NCBI GenBank assembly: GCA_016125475.1
Contig: WGLR01000012.1
Span: forward strand, 124,001-188,000
DNA from: Betaproteobacteria bacterium
Lineage (GTDB): Bacteria > Pseudomonadota > Gammaproteobacteria > Burkholderiales > Ga0077523
Length of the DNA stretch: 64,000 bases
Reading direction: 5' to 3'
Shown: positions 48,011 to 55,439 of the stretch, one piece after another
Numbering within the stretch: the first letter of the stretch is position 1
Layout of the letters: each line of letters begins with the position of its first letter
The notes under the pieces: model-generated
What the model was told of the DNA's origin: nothing
Database searches by the model: none
The model's input: the letters and a program-made list of their open reading frames with translations, nothing else
Program-made: the position numbers and the translations under genes

Positions 48011-48737
48011 TGGCGAGGTAAGCCTCCTTGACACGTTCGTCCTTCTGCACCTCCGCCGTCGATCCCGTCGCGACGACCCTGCCCTGATCGAGCACGGTGA
48101 GCGAGTCGCAGATGTCGCGGATGAAGTCGAGATCGTGCTCGACGATGAGAAGGGAGCAGTGGGACCGGATGGGGGCGAGGAGCTCGCCGGTGGCCCGACG
48201 CTCCTGCGGGCTCATGCCGGCCGTCGGCTCGTCGAGAAGCAGCACCTTGGGTTCCCGCGCGAGCGCAATCGCTATCTCCAGCCACTGCTGCTGACCGTGC
48301 GACAGCACGCCTGCGAGGTCGTCCCTGCGGTCGTCGAGCCGGAAACGCTCGAGGAAAGCCATGACCTTCTCGTCGAGTCGTCGTCGGGAGCTCGAGAAAA
48401 TCTGGGCGGCCATGGACTCGCCGGCCTGCACGGAGAGCAGCACGTTGTCGTACACCGACAGTTCGGGGAAGATCGCGGTGATCTGGAACTTCAGGCTCAG
48501 TCCGGCGCGCGAGCGAGTCGGAGACGTCGCGCGGGTGATGTCCTGGCCCGCCAGCACGATCGAGCCCGACGTCGCGAATTCGGCGCCTGCGATGCACTTG
48601 AGCAGCGTGCTCTTGCCCGAGCCGTTCGGTCCGATGAGACCGTGAAACTCGTTCGCCCTGACATACAGATCGACGCCGTCGAGCGCCGCGAGCGACCCGT
48701 AGACCTTCGAGATCGCCCGCGCTTCAAGCAGCTTCAT
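48003..48737 (-). CDS. livG: Branched-chain/amide-type ABC transporter ATPase (LivG-like)
   Basis: This 244-residue ABC ATPase has Walker A GPNGSGKST near residue 38, the signature LSHGQQQWLEIAIALA, Walker B VLLLDEPTAGMSP and H-loop IVEHDLDFI. The LSHGQQQW signature is the form typical of urea/amide transport ATPases (UrtD-like) rather than LivG of leucine systems, where LSxGxQRR is usual. It overlaps the 3' end of the LivM-like gene by 14 bases. Confidence 0.92.
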   Translation of the reverse strand: MKLLEARAISKVYGSLAALDGVDLYVRANEFHGLIGPNGSGKSTLLKCIAGAEFATSGSIVLAGQDITRATSPTRSRAGLSLKFQITAIFPELSVYDNVLLSVQAGESMAAQIFSSSRRRLDEKVMAFLERFRLDDRRDDLAGVLSHGQQQWLEIAIALAREPKVLLLDEPTAGMSPQERRATGELLAPIRSHCSLLIVEHDLDFIRDICDSLTVLDQGRVVATGSTAEVQKDERVKEAYLANV

Positions 48738-49788
48738 GTCTCGTCCCGGCAACGGGATCTGCGGCCTGCTTCGGACGCCCGAACGACCCGACACGCTCAC
48801 GATCACTGACCAGAAGGCCCATGATCCCGGTCGGACGGAACATGACGAGCGCGAGCAGCAGGAGGCCCAGCACGATGGGCCAGCCCGTCTCCCAGTACTG
48901 GGAGAGTGCGTAGCTCATGATCTCGATGAGGCCGACGCCGATGATCGGCCCGATCAGAGTGCCTACCCCACCGAACAGTGCGTACAGGACCACCTGCGTG
49001 GAGAGCACCGGTCCGAGCTGCCCCGGCCCCATGAACCCTTCGTGAAACGCGTACATGCCGCCGGCCGTGCCGGCGATGAGTCCGCCCAGCGAGAACACGA
49101 CACCCTTGTAGTTCTGGACCCGGTAACCGAGAAACGCGATGCGGCTCTCCTGCTGCCGGATACCCGCGAGAACGAGCCCGAACTGCGATCGCATGAGAAG
49201 CCGCACGAGCACGTAAACCGTGGCGAGGATTCCGAGCGCCATGAAATAGAACAGGATGCCTTCCTCGATCTCGACCCCGCCGATCGTCAGGCGGGGCAGC
49301 GACGAGATGCCGTTCTGTCCGCCCACGTACGACCAGCCGCGTGCAAGACGCTCGACGACGTAGGAGCCGGTGAGCGTCCCGAGTGCGACGAACACCACGG
49401 TGGTCGGGCGTCGGCCGAGGATGACGATGATCGCGAGCACGAGTGCGCTCAGGAGGCCCGTCACGGCAGCAGTCGGGAGCAGGACCAGGACCGAGGTGAC
49501 ATCGAGTTTCGTGGCGATCAGCGCAGCCGTGTAGCCCGCCACGCCGAAGAACAGAGCCTGGCCGAAGCTCATGATTCCGCCGAAGCCCCAGACCATGTCG
49601 AACGAGATCGCGAGCAGCCCCAGTATGAGCACCTTGGTCGCGAAGAGGATCCAGAAATCCTCCACGAGCCAGGGCAGGGGAATGGCTGCGACGAGAAGGG
49701 CGATCTCGATCCACGGGAGCACCCGACGGTAGGCCGGGGCACGTTGCCTACCGCCGGAATTCTCTTGCATGAGGGGCATCGTTCCCAT
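48724..49788 (-). CDS. livM: ABC transporter permease (LivM-like)
   Basis: This permease has up to 354 residues and about nine membrane segments. The family stretch SFDMVWGFGGIMSFGQALFF lies near residue 62, and a GxRxxExRxxxLGY-like loop (GIRQQESRIAFLGYRVQNYK) near 210 contacts the ATPases. Three ATG codons within 20 bases (49788, 49779, 49770) leave the exact start open. It overlaps the downstream ATPase gene. Confidence 0.9.
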   Translation of the reverse strand: MGTMPLMQENSGGRQRAPAYRRVLPWIEIALLVAAIPLPWLVEDFWILFATKVLILGLLAISFDMVWGFGGIMSFGQALFFGVAGYTAALIATKLDVTSVLVLLPTAAVTGLLSALVLAIIVILGRRPTTVVFVALGTLTGSYVVERLARGWSYVGGQNGISSLPRLTIGGVEIEEGILFYFMALGILATVYVLVRLLMRSQFGLVLAGIRQQESRIAFLGYRVQNYKGVVFSLGGLIAGTAGGMYAFHEGFMGPGQLGPVLSTQVVLYALFGGVGTLIGPIIGVGLIEIMSYALSQYWETGWPIVLGLLLLALVMFRPTGIMGLLVSDRERVGSFGRPKQAADPVAGTRHEAA

Positions 49789-49832
49789 GAGTCGTCACAG
49801 GGGTCGACAGGACGGACGAGGCGCTGGCCGTG

Positions 49833-51065
49833 CTACAGGCACTCGCGCGGGTCGACCAGCCCCTTGCTCTTCTCGACGATCTCGTAGGTTCCTTTCCTGG
49901 CCACCGCCGTGTACATGTTCATGCGCACATGCATCGTGCCGGGCACGACCTCGCATGGCCCGCCGAGGCCATCGGCGAGCCTTGCGTGATCCAGCGCCTC
50001 CGACACGGCGTCTCGCCTGACGCTCTTCGCGCCCTTGACGGCTTCCGCCCACAGATTGAGGCCACGCCACATGCCGGTGGCCGCACTGCCTGCCGTCAGC
50101 GGATTCTTGGTTCCGTACAGCCTGGTGTACTTGTCCTGAACCTGATTGCCGAACGGGTCGTTCACGGCCTTGAAATAGTCGAGGCAGCTCGCGAGGCCCT
50201 CGATCTCGTGTGCAGGCGTGATGTTCAGCGCATTCTCGTCATAGTAGACGCAGGCGAGCCGGCCCCCCTTCTTCGAGAATCCCGCCTCGTAGAGCTGCTT
50301 GAACAGGGCGGCGACTCCTGGCGGAATGGTCGTGTTGAACACCACGTTGACCCCGCTCGACATGATCTTGTTGACCGTCGCGCTGTAGTCGTTGTGGTCG
50401 ACCGGGAAGTATTCCTCGCCGACGACTTCGCCGCCGTGCGACTCGATCACCTTGCGGGCGTACTTGTTCAGCACGTGCGGCCACACGTAGTCGGCGGAGG
50501 GCAGATAGAACTTCTTGCCGCCGTTCCTGATGAGCCAGGGTATGAAGGTGTCGCACTGCTGTGCGGGCGTCGGGCCGGTGCAATAGAGGTACTTCGTGCA
50601 TTCCAGACCTTCATAGAGCTGCGGATAGATGTAGAGCGTCCTCCCGCGGTGCACGATCGTGTCCTTGATCGCATTGCGCATCGAGCTCGTGATCCCGCCC
50701 AGGACCACGTCCACGCGATCCTTCTGCACGAGCTCGCGCACGCGTGTGACGGCGAGCTGCTCGTTCGTGGCCGTATCCTTGAGGATCATCTGCAAGGGGC
50801 GCCCCAGCAGACCGCCCGCCGCGTTCATTTCGTCGATGACCATCCTGGCCACCTGAGAGTTGGGAATGCCCCCCCAGCTGATCGGGCCCGTGAGATCCGT
50901 CGCGATGCCCACCTTGATGGGAGCTGCAGCCCATGCTCCTCGCGGATTCAGGATCCACGTGCCCGCACCAGCGGCGGTCATGCCTGCGAGCACGCCTGCC
51001 CGCTGCAGAAACAGACGGCGCTCGTAGGACCGAACGCGTCCTGCCACCTCGTCTCGTTGCGACAT
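49833..51065 (-). CDS. Urea/amide-type substrate-binding protein with Tat-like signal
   Basis: This 410-residue type I periplasmic binding protein of the UrtA/AmiC/FmdD group begins the mature part with IKVGIATDLTGPISWGG. Later stretches are VLGGITSSMRNAIKD and FYLPSADYVWPHVLNKYARK. The N-terminus has a twin-arginine-like motif in ERRLFLQRAG followed by a hydrophobic core and AWA cleavage site, so export by Tat is plausible. AmiC-type proteins bind short amides or urea. The amidase at the end of the cluster supports an amide ligand. It sits between the two permease genes. Confidence 0.85.
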   Translation of the reverse strand: MSQRDEVAGRVRSYERRLFLQRAGVLAGMTAAGAGTWILNPRGAWAAAPIKVGIATDLTGPISWGGIPNSQVARMVIDEMNAAGGLLGRPLQMILKDTATNEQLAVTRVRELVQKDRVDVVLGGITSSMRNAIKDTIVHRGRTLYIYPQLYEGLECTKYLYCTGPTPAQQCDTFIPWLIRNGGKKFYLPSADYVWPHVLNKYARKVIESHGGEVVGEEYFPVDHNDYSATVNKIMSSGVNVVFNTTIPPGVAALFKQLYEAGFSKKGGRLACVYYDENALNITPAHEIEGLASCLDYFKAVNDPFGNQVQDKYTRLYGTKNPLTAGSAATGMWRGLNLWAEAVKGAKSVRRDAVSEALDHARLADGLGGPCEVVPGTMHVRMNMYTAVARKGTYEIVEKSKGLVDPRECL

Positions 51066-51067
51066 GT

Positions 51068-51922
51068 TCAACTCCTCCATCTGGAAAGTAGACCTTCGGG
51101 ACGAAACTTGACGATGACGATTGCGATGAGGAACACCAGAAGATTTGCGACCACGGGCTTGATCACCCAGGGCAGGGCCGCGCTGGTCGCGCCGACCAGC
51201 GCGGCGCCCGCGACCGAACCCTCGAAGCTGCCCATGCCCCCGAGCATCACGGCGAGAAACGATTTGATGAGAAACGGCACGCCCAGATCGGCATTCAGCG
51301 AATAGATCGGCACCATGAGTCCGCCTGCGAGACCCGCGAGACCCGCGCCCAGGGCGAACGTGGCGGCGTACACGCGAGACGTCGAGATTCCCGACGCGCG
51401 TGCGAGCGCGGGATTCTCGAGCGACGCGCGCATCTGCAGCCCGAACCGCGTCCGCACGAGCAGCAGATAACACCCGACCATGACCACCACGGTGATCACG
51501 ATCACGGCAGAGCGCCATTTCGAGATGGAGAAGTGTCCGAGGCCGAACGATCCGACGAGCGGGGCACTCACGTTGTAGAACTGACCCCCGAGCAGGCCAC
51601 GCACCCCTTCACGCAGCACGAGCGCGATCGCGTAGGTGCCCAGCATGGCGACGACGGGCGCCGCATAGAACCGGCGGATGACGAGCCGCTCGAGCACGAG
51701 TCCGACGATCGCAACGCACAATGGAGCGAGCAACATGCCGAACCAGGAAGGCATGCCGGTGCCTTCCACGAGGTAGACGGTGTACGCACCCAGGAGCACG
51801 AATTCGCCGTGCGCGAAATTGAAGATGCCCATCATGCTGGCGATGATGCCCAGCCCGAGCACGACGAGGACGAAGATCGCGCTGTATGCAGCCACATCGA
51901 AGACGAACGGAACGACGTCCAT
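51068..51922 (-). CDS. livH: ABC transporter permease (LivH-like)
   Basis: This 284-residue permease has about eight membrane segments. The N-terminal signature FNFAHGEFVLLGAY and the GLQMRASLENPALARASGI loop are typical of LivH/UrtB. It is the first gene of the six-gene minus-strand set (permease, binding protein, permease, two ATPases, amidase). GAGGAG precedes the chosen ATG. The binding-protein gene starts two bases after its stop. Confidence 0.92.
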   Translation of the reverse strand: MDVVPFVFDVAAYSAIFVLVVLGLGIIASMMGIFNFAHGEFVLLGAYTVYLVEGTGMPSWFGMLLAPLCVAIVGLVLERLVIRRFYAAPVVAMLGTYAIALVLREGVRGLLGGQFYNVSAPLVGSFGLGHFSISKWRSAVIVITVVVMVGCYLLLVRTRFGLQMRASLENPALARASGISTSRVYAATFALGAGLAGLAGGLMVPIYSLNADLGVPFLIKSFLAVMLGGMGSFEGSVAGAALVGATSAALPWVIKPVVANLLVFLIAIVIVKFRPEGLLSRWRS

Positions 51923-52344
51923 TGACTCCTCACGACTGGCAAACGTGTACACGACGGATCGCAGATTGCGTGCCTGTCGGTGCCGTGCGACCTGGAAGTG
52001 CCTAACTCATGGAATCGCCGGAAATATTTTCCCGTGAACGGAAGGCATTCCGGTCAGGGAAGGCAGCGGCGGCGCCCGTCCGACGCGCAGCGGTCCGCGC
52101 CCATGCACCGATCTGGCGCGAGAGAGGATAAGGCTCCCTGTCGAACCGGTACAAGCGGAAACGTTTGCGCATCGCAGTATCGGATCGTCGGGGGCGCGTG
52201 GTGCAGGACGGGTAGTCCGCGTGCCATCCTCTCCGCGTGACGGGCAGCTGGCCGCCGCCTTCGTACTGCGGTTGCGCACTGCGTCATCGCTGTCCCGATC
52301 GCGTGGTCGAGTCGTGACCCCGCGACGCCCGGCGGGACATCCCG
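51923..52344. other. Gap between the ABC operon and the YeeE/YedE pair
   Basis: This 422-base stretch contains no convincing gene on either strand. It should hold the minus-strand promoter of the ABC operon. An AT-richer patch (GGAAATATTTTCCCG at 52019-52033, part inverted repeat) is the only notable point. I saw no clear sigma-70 or sigma-54 promoter. Confidence 0.4.
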
Positions 52345-52806
52345 CTAGCCCAGCTCGGACGATCCTGTGCCGTGGGGCGGGGTGTGCTCCCGGGCACTCA
52401 GGAGGGAAGCGCCCGTGTGCACCATCATTCCGAGGAGCATGGCGGGCAGGAAGATCCACGTCTCCCAGGACGACATCCCGATGGTGGCGATCGCACTGCC
52501 GGGGCAGTACCCGGCGAGTCCCCAGCCGACCCCGAAAAGTGCCGTGCCGGTGACGAGCCGTCCGTCCACGGCCGTCGCGCCCGGGAGGAGGAAACGGTCG
52601 GCCAGCAGGGGGCGATCTCGTCGCAGAACCTTGCGGAACGCGATGGCCGTCACCGTCACGGCACTTCCGAGGACGAAAAGCAGGCTGGGATCCCACGCGC
52701 CCCCGACGTCGAGGAACGCGAGCACCCGGTTCGGGTCGGTCATGGATGCGAGCGCCAGGCCACCGCCGAAGAGCAGACCGGACGCGAATGCCGCCAGAGC
52801 TCTCAT
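52345..52806 (-). CDS. YeeE/YedE family sulfur-transport protein, second subunit
   Basis: This 153-residue membrane protein has four hydrophobic segments. The motif ALASMTDPNRVLAFLD near residue 20 and GLAGYCPGSAIATIG near 97 are the half-channel signatures of the YeeE/YedE family, with the conserved cysteine in YCPGS. Family members carry thiosulfate or other sulfur species across the inner membrane. It starts three bases after the partner gene. Confidence 0.85.
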   Translation of the reverse strand: MRALAAFASGLLFGGGLALASMTDPNRVLAFLDVGGAWDPSLLFVLGSAVTVTAIAFRKVLRRDRPLLADRFLLPGATAVDGRLVTGTALFGVGWGLAGYCPGSAIATIGMSSWETWIFLPAMLLGMMVHTGASLLSAREHTPPHGTGSSELG

Positions 52807-52809
52807 GAT

Positions 52810-53241
52810 TCAGGCGACTCCGAACACATGGCGCACGGTGAACGTCGTCGCGATGGCCGTCGCGAGGAATATCGCCGTCGCGACGGCCGACCGGGGCGAC
52901 AGGCGGCCGAGACCACAGACCCCGTGGCCGCTCGTGCAGCCACTTCCGAGCGACGCCCCGAAGCCGACGAGGAGGCCGCCCGCCGTGAGCAGGCCCGCAG
53001 GGAAATCGGGGCGATCCGTGTGCACCGTCCCTGTCAGGGACGAGAAAACGAACGCACCGAGAATGGTTCCGGCGACGAAATACACGCGCCAGGCCGCATC
53101 ACCGCGGGGGCCTTCGAGCAGACCCGACACGATGTGGCTTGCCCCCGCGATGCGTCCGTTGCAGAGCAGCAGCAGGGCTGCAGCCGCACCGATCATCGCA
53201 CCGCCGGCCAGCGCCGGAAAATAAGGAAAAGATTGCAACAT
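52810..53241 (-). CDS. YeeE/YedE family sulfur-transport protein, first subunit
   Basis: This 143-residue membrane protein has the matching half-channel motif SGCTSGHGVCGLGRLSPRS near residue 104, with two cysteines, and NGRIAGASHIVSGLL near 28. Together with the downstream subunit it forms the two-gene version of a YeeE-like channel. Similar pairs are often under a sulfide-responsive ArsR-type repressor, but no such gene is visible here. The start at 53241 has only a weak GAGAA site; in-frame sequence upstream lacks family similarity. Confidence 0.84.
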   Translation of the reverse strand: MLQSFPYFPALAGGAMIGAAAALLLLCNGRIAGASHIVSGLLEGPRGDAAWRVYFVAGTILGAFVFSSLTGTVHTDRPDFPAGLLTAGGLLVGFGASLGSGCTSGHGVCGLGRLSPRSAVATAIFLATAIATTFTVRHVFGVA

Positions 53242-53508
53242 TTCTCGTGACGCACGTTCCCATCGGACAGTCGGCAGCGTAGCCGAGCCACCGGGCCCGG
53301 CCAATCGGCGTATTTCGATATCGATATGCCAATCCGTTGTATCGCCCGGCCCGCTGCCGTCCGTGCATCCGAAACGGGCCTGCACGCGTATGAGTTCCTG
53401 GACGCGACGGACGGATCGCGACACGTGCGCATCGCCGCCTTGCCGTGACCCCGTTGCGTATCCCGGCTAGACTGCCTCCGATACACAGGAACGGACACAG
53501 GACACTCC

Positions 53509-54477
53509 ATGCACGCCACGCTGCCTCTCCTCGAAACATCCGACTTTCCGGAGATTCGTCGTCACAAGCTCGTCACGCTGCAGGTCAATGTCGGTTATCG
53601 CTGCAACCAGGCCTGTCTGCACTGCCACGTGAACGCGAGCCCGGATCGCAAGGAGATGATGGGCGCCGAGGTCGCCGAAGAGGTGCTCGACTACCTTCGC
53701 GCGTCCGGTGCCGAGGTGCTCGACATCACCGGCGGCGCGCCGGAGCTCAATCCCCACTTCCGGCGCCTCGTCGAAGCGGCGCGCGGGATGGGGAGGCACG
53801 TGATCGACCGGTGCAACCTCACGATCCTCACGGAACCGGGTCAGGATGACCTCGCAGGGTTCCTGGCCCGCCACGGTGTCGAGGTCATCGCGTCGTTGCC
53901 CTGCTACACGGAGGAACTCGTCGATCGGCAGCGCGGCAAGGGCGTCTACGAGCGAAGCATCGCTGGCATCAGGCGTCTGAATGCACTCGGCTACGGTGAC
54001 CCGGACTCGGGGCTCGAACTCAATCTCGTCTACAACCCTCAGGGGCCGTCCCTGCCGCCTGCCCAGGACGCACTCGAGGAAGACTACCGCCGGGTCCTCG
54101 GCGAGAACTTCGGCATCCGTTTCAATCGTCTGTTCACGCTTGCGAACATGCCGATCCAGCGGTTCGGCTCCACGCTCGTGAGCAAGGGCCAGTTCGACGA
54201 CTACATGCGTCTGCTCAAGAGCAGTGCGCGGCCCGAGAACCTCGCGTCGGTGATGTGCCGCACGCTCGTGTCGGTCGACTGGCAGGGCTACGTCTACGAC
54301 TGCGACTTCAACCAGATGCTCGGACTGCCGCTCGCGATCGCAGGCAGGCCCAAGGTCCGGCTGCCGGAACTCATCCGGCACGACCTCGCGGGCAACCCGA
54401 TCGCCGTGGCCGACCACTGTTACGGGTGCACCGCCGGACAGGGGTCGAGCTGCGGCGGTGCCCTGAAGTCCGCCTAG
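53509..54477 (+). CDS. arsS: ArsS-type radical SAM protein (arsenosugar biosynthesis family)
   Basis: This 322-residue radical SAM enzyme has the cluster motif C32-x3-C36-x2-C39 (RCNQACLHCH) and the ITGGAPELNPHFRRL segment. The C-terminal half has DCDFNQMLGLPL and a Cys-rich end (HCYGCTAGQGSSCGG). The layout matches the ArsS family named for arsenosugar synthesis, some members of which are selenoproteins; here the C-terminal positions are ordinary cysteines. No ArsM methyltransferase gene is in the window, so the arsenic role is not supported by context. It starts a four-gene plus-strand set. Confidence 0.85.
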   Translation: MHATLPLLETSDFPEIRRHKLVTLQVNVGYRCNQACLHCHVNASPDRKEMMGAEVAEEVLDYLRASGAEVLDITGGAPELNPHFRRLVEAARGMGRHVIDRCNLTILTEPGQDDLAGFLARHGVEVIASLPCYTEELVDRQRGKGVYERSIAGIRRLNALGYGDPDSGLELNLVYNPQGPSLPPAQDALEEDYRRVLGENFGIRFNRLFTLANMPIQRFGSTLVSKGQFDDYMRLLKSSARPENLASVMCRTLVSVDWQGYVYDCDFNQMLGLPLAIAGRPKVRLPELIRHDLAGNPIAVADHCYGCTAGQGSSCGGALKSA

Positions 54478-54484
54478 GATCTCC

Positions 54485-55414
54485 ATGGCTCGGGAGCAGC
54501 CCGGACGCGCCTGTCCCCTTCACTACCGGTACGCTCCAGAGTCGTTCGCGGCCGCGCCGTCGATCGGCACCGACGTGCTCTACGTCGTCGGCGGGCTGTA
54601 CGGCAATCCGTTCGCGCTCGATGCAGTGCTCGCACTCGCGGCCCGGGAACGCACCGAACCGCTCATCGTCTTCAACGGCGACTTCCACTGGTTCGATGTC
54701 GATCCCGGGGTTTTCGAACGCGTCGACCGCGCCGTCTCGCACCACGAGCGGTTGCGCGGCAATGTCGAGACGGAACTCGCCGGGGACGACGATGCGGCGG
54801 GGTGCGGCTGCGCATACCCCGAGTGGGTCGGCGACGCCGAAGTCGATCGGTCCAACAGGATCCTGCTGCGCCTGCGCGATGCCGCGCGGCGGTTTCCGGC
54901 CCGTCTCGAGGCGCTTGCCGCACTGCCGATGTGGCGCGTCGCGGACGTCGGTGGAATCCGCATCGGCATCGTCCACGGCGACGCGTGGTCGCTGTCGGGC
55001 TGGGCGTTCTCGCAGGAGCGTCTCGCGGATGACCCGAGGGCGGTCCAGCGCGCCATTCACGCGGCGGGTGTGCACGTGTTCGCGTCGTCGCACACGTGCC
55101 TGCCCGTGCTTCTGAACACGCACGCTGGCGTGCTCGTCAACAACGGCGCGGCGGGCATGCCGAACTTCACGGGAACTCGGTTCGGCATCATCACGCGCAT
55201 CGCGACCCGGGATGCCCCGGAGCCTGCTCTCTATGGCGTCGAACGCGACGGCGTGCGTATCGAAGCCCTGCCATTGCACTACGACGCGCCCGCGTGGATC
55301 GAGCTCTTCGACGCGCAGTGGCCTCCGGGCTCCCCCGCGCAAATTTCCTATCGGGAACGAATCGTTTCGGGCCCGCGCTACGTACAACACCAGGCAATGC
55401 GAACCGTCGGCTGA
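54485..55414 (+). CDS. Calcineurin-like phosphoesterase-fold protein with altered metal sites
   Basis: This 309-residue protein resembles small metallophosphoesterases in motif order. VVGGLYGNPFALDAVL (36-49) lies where DxHGNxxALxAV is usual, followed by NGDFHWFD (64-71), LRGNVET (90-96) for RGNHD, VHGD (163-166) and SSHTCLP (201-207) for GHTH. The first Asp and His and the GNHD histidine are replaced, so normal two-metal catalysis is doubtful. It lies seven bases after arsS, so it is probably in one operon with it. I do not know a characterised member. Confidence 0.6.
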   Translation: MAREQPGRACPLHYRYAPESFAAAPSIGTDVLYVVGGLYGNPFALDAVLALAARERTEPLIVFNGDFHWFDVDPGVFERVDRAVSHHERLRGNVETELAGDDDAAGCGCAYPEWVGDAEVDRSNRILLRLRDAARRFPARLEALAALPMWRVADVGGIRIGIVHGDAWSLSGWAFSQERLADDPRAVQRAIHAAGVHVFASSHTCLPVLLNTHAGVLVNNGAAGMPNFTGTRFGIITRIATRDAPEPALYGVERDGVRIEALPLHYDAPAWIELFDAQWPPGSPAQISYRERIVSGPRYVQHQAMRTVG

Positions 55415-55439
55415 ACGGGCCGGCAGCCCTGGAGAGGAC

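Noticed and set aside
51923..52060. Possible sigma-54 promoter upstream of the amide ABC operon
   Set aside because: A GGCAC stretch is present, but no GC element sits at the required spacing from it, so the match fails.
53315..53324. TCGATATCGA palindrome upstream of the YeeE/YedE pair as a repressor site
   Set aside because: At 10 bases it is too short to separate from chance, the flanks are not symmetric, and no matching regulator gene is nearby.
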